Shown piece after piece: positions 5,192-5,367 of a stretch of 5,367 nt of DNA. Position 1 is the stretch's first letter. Each line of letters starts with the position of its first letter. The notes under the pieces were generated by a model. That model saw only the letters and a program-made list of their open reading frames with translations, searched no databases and was not told the DNA's origin. This DNA comes from Pseudomonadota bacterium (lineage in GTDB: Bacteria; Desulfobacterota; Desulfovibrionia; Desulfovibrionales; Desulfovibrionaceae), in NCBI GenBank assembly GCA_023417745.1, contig JAEZEM010000469.1, positions 1 to 5,367 of the forward strand, in the 5' to 3' direction. Both the position numbers and the translations under genes were made by a program.

Positions 5192-5367
5192 ATGTCCAAA
5201 AACATCTATGTTGGCAACCTGCCCTTCCGCACCACCGAGGAAAGCGTCCGTGACCTGTTTGGCCGTTACGGCCCCGTCCAGTCCGTCAAACTGATTTCCG
5301 ACCGCGAGACCGGCAAACCGCGCGGCTTCGGATTCGTGGAGATGGACGACGACGCCGCCGCTGACGA
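5192..5367 (+). CDS. RRM-type RNA-binding protein, 3' end cut by the window edge
   Basis: The first 58 codons encode most of a single RNA recognition motif, as found in the small glycine-rich type RNA-binding proteins of cyanobacteria, deltaproteobacteria and other bacteria. RNP2 is I5-Y-V-G-N-L10 and RNP1 is R44-G-F-G-F-V-E-M51. The aromatic RNA-stacking positions Tyr6, Phe46 and Phe48 are present. The eighth RNP1 position is Met rather than the usual aromatic. The RRM begins at residue 4, with no signal or extra domain ahead of it. The ATG is supported by GGGAG at 5177-5181. Such proteins are usually about 80-110 residues, so most of the domain is visible and only the end (often a Gly/Arg-rich tail) is missing. 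In cyanobacteria such proteins are cold-responsive and act on RNA. The long structured leader here would fit post-transcriptional or self-regulation, which remains inferred. Confidence 0.93.
   Translation, partial: MSKNIYVGNLPFRTTEESVRDLFGRYGPVQSVKLISDRETGKPRGFGFVEMDDDAAAD

Overview
The window is high-GC bacterial DNA with four complete protein genes, a fifth cut off by the right edge, and two intergenic regions of interest. The style suggests a sulfate reducer of the Desulfovibrio / Solidesulfovibrio type. That is inferred from the GC-rich codon use, the conserved TPR protein and the GC-rich hairpin repeats between genes; nothing in the window proves the taxon.

Layout. folD (18-896, +) encodes the bifunctional enzyme of folate one-carbon metabolism. 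It is followed by a 217-bp gap that holds a two-hairpin dispersed repeat (copy A, 930-996), a 14-bp tandem pyrimidine-rich repeat, and a perfect AT-rich 12-bp inverted repeat directly over the ribosome binding site of the next gene. That gene encodes a UbiB/ABC1 atypical kinase with two C-terminal membrane helices (1114-2787, +). It is followed after 26 bp by a GTG-started lipoate-protein ligase (lplA, 2814-3785, +), so the two probably form one operon. Between the convergent ends of lplA and the next gene lies a second copy of the dispersed repeat (copy B, 3801-3870, inverted).

A cytoplasmic tetratricopeptide protein with an unrecognised N-terminal region occupies 3906-4697 (-). A divergent 494-bp region (4698-5191) separates it from an RRM-type RNA-binding protein (5192 to the window end, +). 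That region contains a 12-bp perfect palindrome at 4868-4879 and, closer to the RRM gene, about 210 nt rich in nested and competing hairpins that look like a structured mRNA leader.

How the genes relate. FolD handles 5,10-methylene-THF, and a lipoate ligase could supply the lipoyl H protein of the glycine cleavage system that makes this intermediate. The link is suggestive only. The UbiB kinase would act in quinone or membrane lipid metabolism. The TPR and RRM proteins are not obviously tied to the others. I see no phage, CRISPR, transposase, tRNA or rRNA. The parts most worth following up are non-coding: the operator-like repeat before the kinase, the paired dispersed repeats with covarying stems, and the RRM leader.
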